Origin: Pleurocapsa sp. PCC 7319
GTDB lineage: Bacteria > Cyanobacteriota > Cyanobacteriia > Cyanobacteriales > Xenococcaceae
DNA: 64,000 nucleotides
NCBI RefSeq assembly: GCF_000332195.1
Contig: NZ_KB235922.1
Location: 4,809,322 to 4,873,321 of the forward strand
Direction: 5' to 3'
The position numbers and the translations under genes are program-made. A model generated the notes under the pieces. That model did not search any database. It had not been told where the DNA came from and saw only the letters and a program-made list of their open reading frames with translations. Positions 15,789 through 23,718 of the stretch are shown piece by piece; position 1 is the stretch's first letter; each line of letters opens with the position of its first letter.

Positions 15789-17795
15789 TTAACAGTGGGA
15801 GTCGTCAAAACTAAAATTCCATGCTAATTGAACCTTGATGCCCCCGTCAGGAATAATAGTTCTTTCCCAAGCTCCTTGAGGTAATTCCAAGGCAATAGTT
15901 TCCATTATTTTTGTCCCATAACCTCCTGAACTGCGTCTTTTAGTGGAAGTTTCTACCGAGGGAGTAACTGATGTTTGGCAATTGTTATCAATTATTGCCA
16001 GGTAACATCGGTTTTGCTCGCGCCATAAACTAACTTTTACTTGAGTTGCATTGCCATAAGGTGGTTGGGCATGAAACAATACATTATTAATTGCTTCTCG
16101 GAAAAAACGGTAAATATCTTCACGAGCATCAATCCAATTAGTACTAGCCTTAGGTTCATCAATGGGATGAAGATCGTAGATGACTTGGAGAGTTAATTGA
16201 TCAGAATCAACTAGTTGTTCGAGATTAGCTTGAATACCGATATCTATACCAGAACGGAGAATTGATGATATTTCCAATTTCTGTGACATCTGACGCATCG
16301 AGTTAAGTTGTTCGCGAATTTGCCGACCGATAATTTCGAGGCGATCTATTACAAACTCTGGGTCTAAATTTAACTCTAGTTCCAGCCTATCCATGATTAC
16401 TTTTAAGTCTTGAAGAGCGGTATCATGGATATCCGATGCTACCCGCTGTAGTAATTTGCGAGTTTGTAAAATTACGGCTTTTTCCTCTGCTCGTTGAAGT
16501 TGTTCGATTGTTTGACGCTGTTGAGTAATTAGTTGTCGTTGTAGTCCGAGAACTAGACAGATACAGGTTGAAATCGCGCTAGCAGACCAAATGGATAAAG
16601 GAATAACTATAGGCAAAGTATAATAGTTTTGCCAGAGGATTAGAGTCAAACCGACGTATACGAAGATAACTCCAAATATTATCCAGAAAAAACTCTTAGG
16701 ATAATCCAGTCGAGATGAATCCATATTAAAGATAAAAATACCACTGACGATAATAGCCCCGACAAGCCAAATTAGCCACTGGCTCCATACTGACAAAACT
16801 CGATAGTAGCGACCTGTAATCAGACTAGCTAAAACATTTGCCTGAAATTCAAGCAAAGGAATCTTGTTTCCAAAGGGAGTTGTTACAGGTAAGGTATTAT
16901 GATTTCTCCCTTCACTAAATCCCACCAACACAATTTTATTGGCAACCAAAGAACGCAAATTTAATTGAGGAGCAAGTTTACACTCTTCAACAACATTTCT
17001 ATCACAAATTTGTTCGACATTAAAAGCGGGAAAATTACTGCTGCTATCCCAGTAGTTGACTCCAATAGTTTGAGGAAAAGATATTTCTGTCTTTAATTTA
17101 TACTTGTTCTGTTGTCGAGCGAATTTTTCTAGTGCTAGTAGAGGAGCAGAATGGAATTTTTGCGCTGGCTGGTTACCATCTAAAGTAACAAACTCTCCTC
17201 TTAAATTAGTACGACGAGTGATACTGGTTGAACTTCGGGGATTTTCCGCTTCTAGTTCGTATTCTGAAAATCCTTGAACAGAATTGGGAGCAATAGTTGG
17301 GCTTAGATCGTCGTTACGGGGTAAAAAGTGGTGGTATGTTTGCAATTCCGAGGGAGTCTCCTCAAAGAGGGAGTCGCTACGAGTAACTAAGACTATTTGC
17401 TCCCCATATTTTCCCACCAATTCTCTGAGAGGACTATTACTTAAATCCGCATCTTTCCAATCACTATCGGGAATATCTCGCCAATAATGACGTAAATTAA
17501 GAACTACTACCGCGACATCATTTTCTAAGAGCTGTTTGATTAAACTAGCGTAAAAAACTCTTTCTGAGAAATTAGGGTTAGCAGCTCTCTTCTCTCGATA
17601 TTGCCGATTGAGCTTAACGAGCAATATTTCTTTGGGAGGATCATCGGGACTTTGCCAGCGAAGAAAAGTATCGTAAGTATTCAATTCCAGTTTCTGTAGG
17701 CAGGATATTTCACGAAACAAGACACTATAAATAAATCCAAAACTTATTCCTAGTACCAATATGGCTATGGTTTGCTTTTTACTTCGGCTCATCAA
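15789..17795 (-). CDS. CHASE2-domain sensor histidine kinase
   Basis: This is a 668-residue membrane sensor kinase. It has an N-terminal TM helix (about 8-27), an extracytoplasmic CHASE2 domain (about 30-325), three TM helices (about 335-415) and a short coiled coil. The HisKA_3-type box SDIHDTALQDLK has the phospho-acceptor His457. The ATPase domain shows EAINNVLFHAQ (N box) and SSGGYGTKIM (G box). The CHASE2 ligand is unknown. It overlaps the upstream secreted-protein gene by 17 bp, and the response regulator follows downstream. Together they probably form one sensing operon. Confidence 0.88.
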   Translation of the reverse strand: MMSRSKKQTIAILVLGISFGFIYSVLFREISCLQKLELNTYDTFLRWQSPDDPPKEILLVKLNRQYREKRAANPNFSERVFYASLIKQLLENDVAVVVLNLRHYWRDIPDSDWKDADLSNSPLRELVGKYGEQIVLVTRSDSLFEETPSELQTYHHFLPRNDDLSPTIAPNSVQGFSEYELEAENPRSSTSITRRTNLRGEFVTLDGNQPAQKFHSAPLLALEKFARQQNKYKLKTEISFPQTIGVNYWDSSSNFPAFNVEQICDRNVVEECKLAPQLNLRSLVANKIVLVGFSEGRNHNTLPVTTPFGNKIPLLEFQANVLASLITGRYYRVLSVWSQWLIWLVGAIIVSGIFIFNMDSSRLDYPKSFFWIIFGVIFVYVGLTLILWQNYYTLPIVIPLSIWSASAISTCICLVLGLQRQLITQQRQTIEQLQRAEEKAVILQTRKLLQRVASDIHDTALQDLKVIMDRLELELNLDPEFVIDRLEIIGRQIREQLNSMRQMSQKLEISSILRSGIDIGIQANLEQLVDSDQLTLQVIYDLHPIDEPKASTNWIDAREDIYRFFREAINNVLFHAQPPYGNATQVKVSLWREQNRCYLAIIDNNCQTSVTPSVETSTKRRSSGGYGTKIMETIALELPQGAWERTIIPDGGIKVQLAWNFSFDDSHC

Positions 17796-18162
17796 TCTGT
17801 TGTTCTGACACAGGGAATAGACGATAGTGTATCAGGCGATAGGGCGTATTTTGAGATAAACTTATGCCCAATTCTTGCTCGAACTCTAAAAAACGCCATA
17901 TTCCCACATCAGTTATCGCTTCTCCTTTCAAGGGATTAGTAGATGCTAATTCAATTTGCTGACCTTTTAAAGCACCAGAAAGAAAAGTAACCTGATTGTC
18001 TTTTACTAATATTTTTAGCCCAACCGAAGCTCCCTCCCCTTCTCCACTAATAATTCTTCCTTTACCTTGCCATAGTTCTTTTGCCAATGCAGGGAAGCTT
18101 AAAACTAACAAGGTGAAAGTAATCGCAATGAGACTTAGTAAGGTGTATTTGAAGGAAAACAT
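17779..18162 (-). CDS. Small secreted protein of unknown function
   Basis: This is a 127-residue protein with a clear signal peptide (KYTLLSLIAITFTLLVLSF, cleavage near PALA-KE). The mature part is about 100 residues of predicted beta structure. It is not recognised. It overlaps the CHASE2 kinase start by 17 bp on the same strand, so it may be a periplasmic accessory or ligand-binding partner of that sensor; this is inference from context only. Confidence 0.6.
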   Translation of the reverse strand: MFSFKYTLLSLIAITFTLLVLSFPALAKELWQGKGRIISGEGEGASVGLKILVKDNQVTFLSGALKGQQIELASTNPLKGEAITDVGIWRFLEFEQELGISLSQNTPYRLIHYRLFPVSEQQIDEPK

Positions 18163-18220
18163 TGCTTGGTGAAAACAGTCATGGAGAGCTTACTTTTCTA
18201 GTTTATGACGGAAGCTAGAC

Positions 18221-18299
18221 TTTTTTCAGCGGTAGTCCGCATATTTATCTGTGCATTACCGCAATAATATTTGCGCTTTTAAACCTTTTTTCAGCGGTA
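18221..18299. promoter_or_regulatory. Direct repeat TTTTTTCAGCGGTA x 2, possible operator
   Basis: TTTTTTCAGCGGTA occurs at 18221-18234 and again at 18286-18299, 65 bp apart. ATTACCGC lies between them in the opposite sense. A third CAGCGGTA follows the 19359 gene (about 19883). The pair sits in the divergent spacer between the kinase operon and the secreted-protein genes, so it may be a regulator site. It could also be repeat debris. Confidence 0.35.
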
Positions 18300-18384
18300 T
18301 CTGATGTTTAACATGAATTACATACAACCTGAATTAAAAATTGAAGCAGGCCAAAGCTAAAACATCAAAAAAGAGGAATTTATT

Positions 18385-19062
18385 ATGAATCTTAAAAAAT
18401 TGGGTATTTTATTGTCCTTATCTACACTAGTGAGTATTAACCTTACAACAACTAATGCTTTGACTCAGGAAGATCCTGCATGGAATGTTGAAGATGATAC
18501 CCAAGTTGAAGAACCTAGTATCCAATTTGGAGAAGCAATTTCTCAAGGCAAATGTACTATTGCCAATCAGCTTGCTGGAGAAGATGGTAGAACATTAGCG
18601 ATCGCGCTAGATGGCTTTGTTGCAGAAAATGGTCAGCGTAACAAATGTCTTTTAAGAATTAACACGACTATTCCAGGTGGTTTCCATGTGCAGGATGTGC
18701 AGGTTCTTTACCAAGGAACCGCAGAAATCCCAGAGGGGGAAAACGCCATCTTCAGCAGAAGCTATATTTTCAATGGGGGTGCTTTTGGTCAAGTTAAAGC
18801 AGAACCTCAAAAAACCAAGTTTGTAGAAGACAATCCTTTGTTTCAGGAGCAAGATAATCTTACTGCCGCATCTGTTTCAGCCTGCGGTGGTCAAGGACAA
18901 TTAGGTATTAATATGATCGCCAGATCTTCAAAAGAAGCTGCTCTTTTTGTTGATACAGCAGATGTCAATGCTGGAGATGTTCAGCTTCATTTCGACATAG
19001 TTCCTTGTGATACTTCAAATAGTCTAGAAAATCCTAATCAGGTTGCTGTGGGATTAAAGTAA
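18385..19062 (+). CDS. Secreted DUF4360-like protein
   Basis: This is a 225-residue protein with a signal peptide (MNLKKLGILLSLSTLVSINL...TNA). The mature part has the pattern of DUF4360-like proteins: a Cys near the start (GKCTIAN), AGEDGRTLAIALDGFVAE, a second Cys (NKCLLRI), IPGGFHVQDVQVLYQGTAE, and VSACGGQGQLGIN followed by VDTADVNAGDV. Function is unknown. A GAGG ribosome site precedes the ATG. The 19971 gene is a paralogue sharing VDTAD(V/L)NAGDV and IPG...QDVQ(V/I)LYQGT. Confidence 0.6.
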   Translation: MNLKKLGILLSLSTLVSINLTTTNALTQEDPAWNVEDDTQVEEPSIQFGEAISQGKCTIANQLAGEDGRTLAIALDGFVAENGQRNKCLLRINTTIPGGFHVQDVQVLYQGTAEIPEGENAIFSRSYIFNGGAFGQVKAEPQKTKFVEDNPLFQEQDNLTAASVSACGGQGQLGINMIARSSKEAALFVDTADVNAGDVQLHFDIVPCDTSNSLENPNQVAVGLK

Positions 19063-19154
19063 GAAAAGCAAAATAAAGTGTTTTGTAGTTTTCTTGTTTG
19101 AAGTTTTCTTGGATTTAGTTAAAGCAGAATCATTCCTGCATGACAGTTTAAACC

Positions 19155-19180
19155 GAAGGGGAGGAAACAACTTCCCCTTC
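19155..19180 (+). terminator. Hairpin after the secreted-protein gene
   Basis: GAAGGGGA and TCCCCTTC pair over a loop of about 10 bases. There is no long T-run, so it may be a terminator or an mRNA stabiliser. The rest of the spacer 19063-19358 shows nothing else. Confidence 0.5.
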
Positions 19181-19358
19181 AGGCAAAACTAAAGTATAGA
19201 TTCATAGTAGATTTGTACCTTTAACATCAAATCGTTAAGAAAATTGTGATTGGAAGTAACCAAACTCTGCGCTCTATGTCAGCTAATTGAGTTTTTTTAC
19301 CAAGCTCAAGCGCAAACTTACTATTCATAAATAAATACTATTAATGGAGATTTAGATA

Positions 19359-19877
19359 ATGTTGAGGTTAAAATATTTACTCAATTTTTTGCTTGTAGCA
19401 TCCTTATTTACTTTTAGTTCTTGTAATGTCAATTCTAATACTGATGCTGCAATTTCACAGAAAAGCAAATCTGGATTCATTGTCACTGGTGATTGTGATG
19501 TAGTTTTCGATTCGCAAACTAATGAGATTAAACTTGTATCGAATCTAAAAGTTGGTCCCAAATCACGAGCTAGATGTATCATTAGAGTCGAAGCTCCTGG
19601 TTCTCAGAAACAAGTTAGGCTAGTGCCTGTAGCTTTAAAAGGTGAAGTAACTAAAGCACCAGCAACTCTATCTATTTCATCAATTTTGATTGGTGACGAC
19701 AGACGAACCAGCATCTCTAAACTATATGAAAACCCGACTAGTTTTGATTTGACCAATGAAATTCCAAACACCAGCTATACAAAAGATGGACGAAGCGTAT
19801 TTGGAATTAACTTAACTGTCTCTACAAGAAGTGGAGGCTCATTAGATATAACAGAGCTAAAATTTGCCATTCAGTAG
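19359..19877 (+). CDS. Putative lipoprotein, related secreted family
   Basis: This 172-residue protein starts MLRLKYLLNFLLVASLF and has a lipobox (TFSSC). After a linker, GDCDVVFDS and ARCIIRVEAPG place two Cys as in the neighbouring DUF4360-like proteins, and the C-terminus VFGINLTVSTRSGG...ELKFAI resembles their last strands. It is therefore probably a diverged relative or the same fold. It lies between the two clear paralogues, and its function is unknown. Confidence 0.55.
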   Translation: MLRLKYLLNFLLVASLFTFSSCNVNSNTDAAISQKSKSGFIVTGDCDVVFDSQTNEIKLVSNLKVGPKSRARCIIRVEAPGSQKQVRLVPVALKGEVTKAPATLSISSILIGDDRRTSISKLYENPTSFDLTNEIPNTSYTKDGRSVFGINLTVSTRSGGSLDITELKFAIQ

Positions 19878-19970
19878 TGGTCAGCGGTACACCGCCTTAG
19901 AACGACGGTGCCTGCGCTGATCTCCTTCGGCGGTCATCAAATAATGCCAATAAATTAGAAAATAATCGAG

Positions 19971-20564
19971 ATGAGTTTCAAGTATTTTAGAAGCTTTGTA
20001 TTAGTATTTACAGTGTTAGGAATCAATTTGATTCCTACTAAAGCTTTAACTAAAAAACCGCAAAAACCTAGTATTAAATATGAAAAAGCATTTAGTTGGA
20101 ATGGATGTAAAGTTGGTGGTCAGCTTGCAGGAGGAGATGGTAGAACATTAGCAATTGTTCTCGATGATATGAGTGTGGCAGATAAAGAGCGCCAACTCTG
20201 TTTTATAGCTGTTCCTACTACAATTCCAGGGAATTATCTGATGCAGGATGTACAGATTCTATATCAAGGAACAACAGAAAATCCAGGAGGAGCAAAAACC
20301 CGCTTGAGAAGAAAATATAAATTTGTGAGCAAGTCTCGAAAACGAATTAATACAGAATGGGTCACTAGCCTGTTTAAATCTAGTAACCCTTTATTTCAGG
20401 AGCAGGATGAAGTTGCTGTTATACCCAAGTCCTGTGGTTGGCAAGGCTGGCTTATTATTGGAATTGAGGCAAAAGCTTCACGCAAAACTTCTCTGATTGT
20501 CGATACAGCCGATCTCAATGCTGGAGACGTAAAAATTGATATCGATACAACTCCTTGCTCTTAG
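19971..20564 (+). CDS. Secreted DUF4360-like protein, paralogue
   Basis: This 197-residue protein has a signal peptide (SFVLVFTVLGINLIPTKA). Four Cys positions match the 18385 protein: WNGCKVG, RQLCFIA, KSCGWQG and the final PCS. The shared motifs are AGGDGRTLAIVLDD, QDVQILYQGTTE, NPLFQEQDE and VDTADLNAGDV. Compared with its paralogue the middle is more basic (RLRRKYKFVSKSRKR). It arose by tandem duplication. Function is unknown. Confidence 0.6.
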   Translation: MSFKYFRSFVLVFTVLGINLIPTKALTKKPQKPSIKYEKAFSWNGCKVGGQLAGGDGRTLAIVLDDMSVADKERQLCFIAVPTTIPGNYLMQDVQILYQGTTENPGGAKTRLRRKYKFVSKSRKRINTEWVTSLFKSSNPLFQEQDEVAVIPKSCGWQGWLIIGIEAKASRKTSLIVDTADLNAGDVKIDIDTTPCS

Positions 20565-20640
20565 AGCTGGTTTAATTGAGTTCCAGCTCGGAGGCAAAAA
20601 TTTTGACAACGGGTAATCTGCCTTTTTTCAAGCGGCAGAA

Positions 20641-20730
20641 ATCACCAGATGAATCTTCAGAGCGATCGCTTTATCTTGTTGTTTAATTACCCGTTCATAA
20701 AAAGAACAATGATCGCTTACATCTAAACAT
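20641..20730 (-). pseudogene. Relic of the saccharopine-dehydrogenase-like gene
   Basis: On the minus strand 20662-20727 matches 12761-12826 of the intact gene at about 57 of 66 bases by eye, and reads DVSDHCSFYERVIKQQD where the intact protein has DVSDHRSFYERVVIHQD. Past AIA it continues LKIHLVISA, like KKIHLSYVVA further on in the intact protein, so an internal deletion is likely. It is bounded by stops. Confidence 0.7.
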
Positions 20731-20738
20731 TATCCGAA

Positions 20739-20880
20739 TCATATAGACTTAGCTTCTGATATCAATTGGCGCAATAATTCCCATTGTTCGTCGGTCAAAT
20801 CGGTACGATATGATTTATACATAACTCTCGTTTCCTGTCTTTTTAAGCTATTGACAGATTTAATGTAGCGAGAGTTTTTC
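20739..20880 (-). mobile_element. Remnant of an IS4/IS5-type transposase gene start
   Basis: A 27-codon minus-strand ORF (20739-20822) reads MYKSYRTDLTDEQWELLRQL, the usual start of IS5/IS4-type transposases (…LTDxQWExL…). Everything after that is missing. AACTCTCG (20823-20830) and CGAGAGTT (20869-20876) form an inverted pair just upstream of the ATG, perhaps the IS end. Confidence 0.65.
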
Positions 20881-21077
20881 TGGTTTTTGAACCGCGATCC
20901 ACAATTATTTTAACTTTTCAGACATCCTCTCAGAGATAGAGTCCATCACATACAGATAGGTGCATAAAGTTCAGTAAATAGAGACTATTATAATTAAAAA
21001 TATCAAAATCAAAGATTATGAAATAACTTTGATTGAATTTTGTAGAAATTAGACTACTCTAGACAAATTGCAAAATT

Positions 21078-21171
21078 ATGATGATAAAACCAAAACGAGC
21101 TTTAATCACTGGTATTACTGGACAAGATGGTTTGTATTGAGCAGAATTTTTGAGATTTTTTTTAAAATAAG
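21078..21171 (+). pseudogene. Truncated GDP-mannose 4,6-dehydratase start
   Basis: It reads MMIKPKRALITGITGQDGLY, stop, AEFLRFF, stop. This is the N-terminal Rossmann motif of GDP-mannose dehydratase, broken and cut off after about 30 codons. The intact gene begins 165 bp downstream with ALITGIAGQDGSYLAEFLL, so this may be a duplicated, decayed start. Confidence 0.75.
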
Positions 21172-21336
21172 TGCTGTTCCTCAAAACGAATCTACTTGTT
21201 TTGATCCTCTCTGGTTGAGGATAATGCGCTAATTCCTAAAGTCTAGAGTTGGGAGCCAGTACTGTAGTCTTTTATTGTTAGTCAAATAAATCTAGTAGTC
21301 TCAAAATTGCAAATTAATTGATAGAAATAAGTAGTT

Positions 21337-22317
21337 ATGGTCAAAAAAGCATTGATTACTGGAATTGCTGGTCAAGATGGATCTTACTTGGCAGAATTTT
21401 TGCTTAGTCAAGGATACGAAGTTCACGGAATTGTCCGCAGACAATCTTTAGAAAATCCTTCTGGAAAATTGAAGAATATTGCTGGAGTTATAGATCGATT
21501 AACACTCCATGTAGCATCATTGGAAAGTCATCTTTCTCTTTACAAAGTTATATCTCAGGTTCAGCCTGATGAATGTTATCATTTAGCCGCATCAAGTTTT
21601 GTTAGTTACTCTTTTGATGATGAGTCTTCGATTCTAGCAATAAATTTTAATGGGACTCATCATTTACTAGCATCCATTAAAGACGTTGCTCCTAAATGTC
21701 GTTTCTTTTTTGCTGGTTCTAGTGAAATGTTTGGACTGGTTCAAGATTCGCCTCAAAAAGAGGTTACACCTTTCAATCCGAGATCGATTTATGGTATTTC
21801 CAAACTTGCTAGTTATCATTTAGTGCAGAACTATTTTCGTCAATACGATATATTTGCTTGCACTGGCATCTTATATAATCACGAATCTCCTAGACGTGAT
21901 TTCAAATTTGTGACTCGTAAGATAACTTCTTCTGTAGCAAAAATAAAGCTGGGATTACAAGAAAAGCTTTTCTTGGGAAATTTGGATGCGTTAAGAGATT
22001 GGGGTTATGCTCCAAATTATGTTCAGGCTATGTGGCTGATGCTTCAAAATAGTTCCCCCAATGATTACGTAATTGCTTCGGGGAAAAACCACTCGGTTCG
22101 GGATTTTGTTGAATGTGCATTTAGATATGTCGATTTAGATTATCGTAAATTTGTCGAACTCGATCCAAGATTTTTTCGTCCGTCAGAAAAGATTCCTTTA
22201 AAAGGAGATCATAGTAAAATTTCCACTGAACTTCATTGGCAAACTGAGAAAATTTTTGAAGAAATTGTTTCAGAGATGGTAGAAAATGATCTAAAAATTT
22301 TCTCCAATGCTCAATAA
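21337..22317 (+). CDS. gmd: GDP-mannose 4,6-dehydratase
   Basis: This 326-residue extended short-chain dehydrogenase converts GDP-mannose to GDP-4-keto-6-deoxymannose, the precursor of GDP-fucose, rhamnose or perosamine. NAD(P) motif GIAGQDGSYLAEFL, catalytic Ser region AGSSEMFG and YxxxK in YGISKLASYH are present. NHESPRR followed by FVTRKI is the hallmark of the GMD group. It opens a cluster of methyltransferases and glycosyltransferases on the same strand, so it probably feeds a surface polysaccharide. Slightly shorter than some GMDs (about 340-370), with a divergent C-terminus. Confidence 0.9.
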   Translation: MVKKALITGIAGQDGSYLAEFLLSQGYEVHGIVRRQSLENPSGKLKNIAGVIDRLTLHVASLESHLSLYKVISQVQPDECYHLAASSFVSYSFDDESSILAINFNGTHHLLASIKDVAPKCRFFFAGSSEMFGLVQDSPQKEVTPFNPRSIYGISKLASYHLVQNYFRQYDIFACTGILYNHESPRRDFKFVTRKITSSVAKIKLGLQEKLFLGNLDALRDWGYAPNYVQAMWLMLQNSSPNDYVIASGKNHSVRDFVECAFRYVDLDYRKFVELDPRFFRPSEKIPLKGDHSKISTELHWQTEKIFEEIVSEMVENDLKIFSNAQ

Positions 22318-22356
22318 TAAGGGGATTTCAGAACTAATTATGAACAGTGAAAAAAT

Positions 22357-23718
22357 ATGATTGATTCAAATAATCCAGAAATCAATGTCGATGAATTAAT
22401 GGAGAAAGTTAGAGAGGAAGTTGCCAATCGTCAAGAAAATTTTCGACCATCTCGAACTAAGCCTGCTTTGTCAATCTCTGCACTCAGTAATAATCTCAAT
22501 AGTATTGAGGGTTTACTTGAAAATGCGGAGTCTCGTAGTTTGCTTCGTACTAAGCTACCTGCAAAATATTACAAGTTTCCCTTAGCAGAAAAACTAGAAA
22601 AATATATTCTAAAAACATTTAATTTACTGTTTAGAGATCAAAGAGAAGTCAATCATAATTTAACCAATGCTTTCAAGCAATCTATAAATATTAATCGCCA
22701 ATTAATTTTAGAAATAGAAAATTTGCGATCGCAACTAAATGAGCGTTTGGGAGCAGTCGAAAATCGCATTCAAACTGCAAATGAACGTGTAGAAGCAGTC
22801 GAAAATCGCACTCAAACTGCAAATGAACGTGTAGAAGCAGTCGAAAATCGCACTCAAACTGTAGATGAACGCTTAAGTATTGTCAATAGTCAGATACAAG
22901 ACTTAGCTAAAAGTTATCTGCAAAATAATAACTACCTCAAAAGCGATCTCATACAGCAGAAGCGATTGATTACTTTATTTTTGGAAGAAGCACGGCAACG
23001 GCTACCAGAACCATTTGCTCAAGAGCAGTTACAAACCTTTGTTAATGAAGATGAATATGCACTAGATGCTTTTAATGTCGCTTTTGAAGACCAGTTTCGT
23101 GGTAGTCGTGAGGATATTTTTAATCGGTTAAAAGTTTATTTGCCTTTGATTGAGGAAGCAAAGGTAGGTACACAAGACACCCCCATCTTGGACGTAGGCT
23201 GTGGACGTGGAGAATGGATCGAACTATTACAAGTTAATGGATATACGGCAAGTGGTTTAGACATTAACAAAGTAATGATAGAACAATGCCAAGCTTTAGG
23301 TCTCAAGGTAGTTGAAGCAGATGTGATAGCTTACTTACGTGGATTGTCTGACAATAGTTTGGGAGCAATAACAGGCTTTCATATTATTGAGCATCTACCA
23401 TTTGCAATACTGATGCAGTTATTTACTGAAGTAATTAGAGTACTAAAACCAGAGGGGATAGTAATTTTTGAAACTCCAAATCCAGAAAATGTTCTTGTTG
23501 GTAGTTGTTCATTTTATATCGATCCGTCTCATCGTAATCCTTTGCCAAGTGTTACTACCAAGTTTATTGCCGAGTCAGTTGGTTTACACGATGTCAGTAT
23601 TATGAAACTTCATGCTTATCCAGAGAAGCAAAGAGTGAATGGTTCTGAAGTAGCCGAACGCTTTAACGATTTCTTTTATGGAGCGCAGGATTACGCGGTA
23701 ATTGGGTATAAAAAATGA
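22357..23718 (+). CDS. SAM methyltransferase with N-terminal coiled coil
   Basis: This is a 453-residue protein. Residues 1-110 have low similarity to anything I recognise. Residues about 110-195 form a coiled coil that includes three 14-residue repeats (AVENRxQTANERVE). Residues about 265-400 form a class I methyltransferase with motif I ILDVGCGRGEWIELL, motif II GLDIN and FHIIEHLP. Such proteins commonly methylate or cap O-antigen-type glycans, with the coiled coil setting chain length. The stop overlaps the next start by 4 bp (ATGA). Confidence 0.8.
   Translation: MIDSNNPEINVDELMEKVREEVANRQENFRPSRTKPALSISALSNNLNSIEGLLENAESRSLLRTKLPAKYYKFPLAEKLEKYILKTFNLLFRDQREVNHNLTNAFKQSININRQLILEIENLRSQLNERLGAVENRIQTANERVEAVENRTQTANERVEAVENRTQTVDERLSIVNSQIQDLAKSYLQNNNYLKSDLIQQKRLITLFLEEARQRLPEPFAQEQLQTFVNEDEYALDAFNVAFEDQFRGSREDIFNRLKVYLPLIEEAKVGTQDTPILDVGCGRGEWIELLQVNGYTASGLDINKVMIEQCQALGLKVVEADVIAYLRGLSDNSLGAITGFHIIEHLPFAILMQLFTEVIRVLKPEGIVIFETPNPENVLVGSCSFYIDPSHRNPLPSVTTKFIAESVGLHDVSIMKLHAYPEKQRVNGSEVAERFNDFFYGAQDYAVIGYKK
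22753..22878 (+). repeat. In-frame 42-bp tandem repeat x 3
   Basis: Units at 22753, 22795 and 22837 encode AVENR(I/T)QT(A/V)(N/D)ER(V/L). The first two differ by one base, while the third diverges at its end. Each unit adds two heptads to the coiled coil. Confidence 0.9.
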
